From Deltaproteobacteria bacterium (GTDB taxonomy: Bacteria; Desulfobacterota; Syntrophobacteria; B119-G9), in contig QMLL01000104.1 in assembly GCA_003646715.1 (NCBI GenBank), positions 1 to 6,393 of the forward strand: a stretch of DNA of 6,393 nt. The letters run 5' to 3'. The position numbers were made by a program, and so were the translations under genes. Numbering within the stretch: position 1 is the first letter of the stretch; each line of letters opens with the position of its first letter. The notes below the pieces were generated by a model that saw only the letters and a program-made list of their open reading frames with translations, ran no database searches and was not told the DNA's origin. This document shows positions 5,467 through 6,393 of the stretch, one piece after another.

Positions 5467-6393
5467 ATGAAGAATAAATACCTGTTCATTCTCATTTTTG
5501 TTTTGGTATTCCCTCTTTTTGTAAGTGCGGATGCCACAATTCCCACCAAGGATGTACCTGGTAGTCAAGATCCACCATTTTTAAAGCGCTTTGAGGGGTC
5601 GCTGATAGTTGCGTACAAGCATAAGTCTTATGCTAAGTTCACATTTCCTCTGTCTCCTCTAAAACCAACCGGAGAAGAAGAAAATGATATCGAATTTTAT
5701 GCTCCTGAGAAGGCAAGGACCCTGGAAGGAGAGTACACGAGGATTGCCTACCTGATTCCACAGGGTCACGGTCCTCTTGAGGTAGTAAAAAATTACGAAA
5801 ACCATCTTCGTGAACTGGGTGGCAAAGTCTTATATACCTGCGAAGGTAGAGGCTGCGGGGGGCATCCCAACCATGCGTCCTGGATATGGTACGGGAAAAT
5901 AAGCTTGGGATATTTCCTGGAAGATATGAACAGTGTGGCTTCTTACAACAAGAAGTTTTCAACCGGATACTGTGCCCTTGCGTCGTCCAATATAAAGGAT
6001 CAACAGTATATGGTTGTGGATCTGCCGGATAAGAAAAGCACGGTCTCGGTGCTTTCTTACATTTTGGGTGATGACAGTGGTTGTACCGCCATCAAGGACA
6101 GAACAGTTGTTGTGGTGGATGTCCTTAAATCCGAGCCGATGGAACAGAAAATGGTGGTGGTCAAGGCCGAGAAGATGGCTTCGGAGATAGACACGCAGGG
6201 AAGCGTGGCTCTCTACGGCATATACTTTGACACCGGAAAGACGGAAATAAAACCAGAATCAAAACCCACCCTGGACCAGATAGCAAAGTTGCTGCGTAGC
6301 AAGCCATTGCTAAAGCTCCTGGTTGTAGGTCATACGGATAACCAGGGTACATTTGACTATAATATGGATCTTTCAAGGCGTCGAGCCCGAGCC
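5467..6393 (+). CDS. DUF4892 and OmpA C-terminal domain protein, cut by the window end
   Basis: The frame is open to the last base: 309 codons are visible and no stop is reached. Residues 1-21 are a signal peptide with likely cleavage after VSA. Residues about 30-215 resemble DUF4892: PPFLKRFEGSLIVAY, then EGEYTRIAYLIPQG (87-100), a KNYENHLRELGG helix and a cysteine-bearing strand (C125, C130). C169 and C206 could also form disulfides. Residues about 247-309 are the OmpA peptidoglycan-binding domain, with IYFDTGKTEIKPES and then GHTDNQG (288-294), where D291 contacts diaminopimelate in the family, and N299-x-x-L302-S303-x-x-R306-A. Roughly 30-60 residues are probably missing. GGAGGA at 5455-5460, six bases before the ATG, fixes the start. 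A soluble periplasmic or outer-membrane-associated peptidoglycan-binding role is expected, since no beta-barrel is visible. Last visible gene of the operon, 45 bases after the lipoprotein. Confidence 0.93.
   Translation, partial: MKNKYLFILIFVLVFPLFVSADATIPTKDVPGSQDPPFLKRFEGSLIVAYKHKSYAKFTFPLSPLKPTGEEENDIEFYAPEKARTLEGEYTRIAYLIPQGHGPLEVVKNYENHLRELGGKVLYTCEGRGCGGHPNHASWIWYGKISLGYFLEDMNSVASYNKKFSTGYCALASSNIKDQQYMVVDLPDKKSTVSVLSYILGDDSGCTAIKDRTVVVVDVLKSEPMEQKMVVVKAEKMASEIDTQGSVALYGIYFDTGKTEIKPESKPTLDQIAKLLRSKPLLKLLVVGHTDNQGTFDYNMDLSRRRARA

Noticed and set aside
5639..6376. Minus-strand open frames opposite the OmpA-domain gene
   Set aside because: The plus frame gives a signal peptide, DUF4892 and a full OmpA motif; the reverse frames have nothing comparable.

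Overview
This window reads as an accessory-to-core junction in a Gram-negative bacterium. The Gram-negative call rests on a YafK-type L,D-transpeptidase, a probable lipoprotein, and a DUF4892-type protein with an OmpA peptidoglycan-binding domain. A Desulfobacterota or gammaproteobacterial host would fit, but the sequence does not fix the taxon. By eye, the vapBC-like segment is clearly AT-richer than the rest.

Layout, all on the + strand. Positions 1-123 are the 3' end of a group II intron: the 3' half of domain V, then an unusually long domain VI with a bulged branch-point A and a terminal AC. Positions 124-196 hold a short leader with a promoter and paired palindromes. Positions 197-867 are a one-base-overlapping Phd/VapB-type antitoxin and PIN-domain toxin pair. 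Positions 925-2103 encode a four-helix membrane protein that looks internally duplicated (membrane hairpin plus soluble beta-rich domain, twice). Positions 2104-2166 contain a hairpin and an imperfect 23-bp tandem repeat. Positions 2167-2666 encode an exported L,D-transpeptidase whose natural signal peptide appears one base out of frame. Positions 2667-2903 are a non-coding, AT-rich promoter and leader region.

From 2904 to the right edge lies a compact three-gene operon: a 622-residue protein built of about five fibronectin-III-like beta-sandwich units with a recurring W-G-x-W motif, a small lipoprotein, and a DUF4892-OmpA protein cut off by the window end. Gaps are 34 and 45 bases, and the last two genes have strong Shine-Dalgarno sequences.

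The right half looks like an envelope module. The OmpA domain should bind peptidoglycan, the lipoprotein sits in a membrane, and the beta-sandwich protein is a likely structural or adhesive partner; the transpeptidase, probably a separate transcription unit, remodels peptidoglycan. That they work together is inference from position only. The least understood parts are the beta-sandwich repeat protein, which has no visible signal peptide, and the duplicated membrane protein. No tRNA, rRNA, CRISPR array or complete insertion sequence was seen, and no gene-free stretch exceeds 300 bases.
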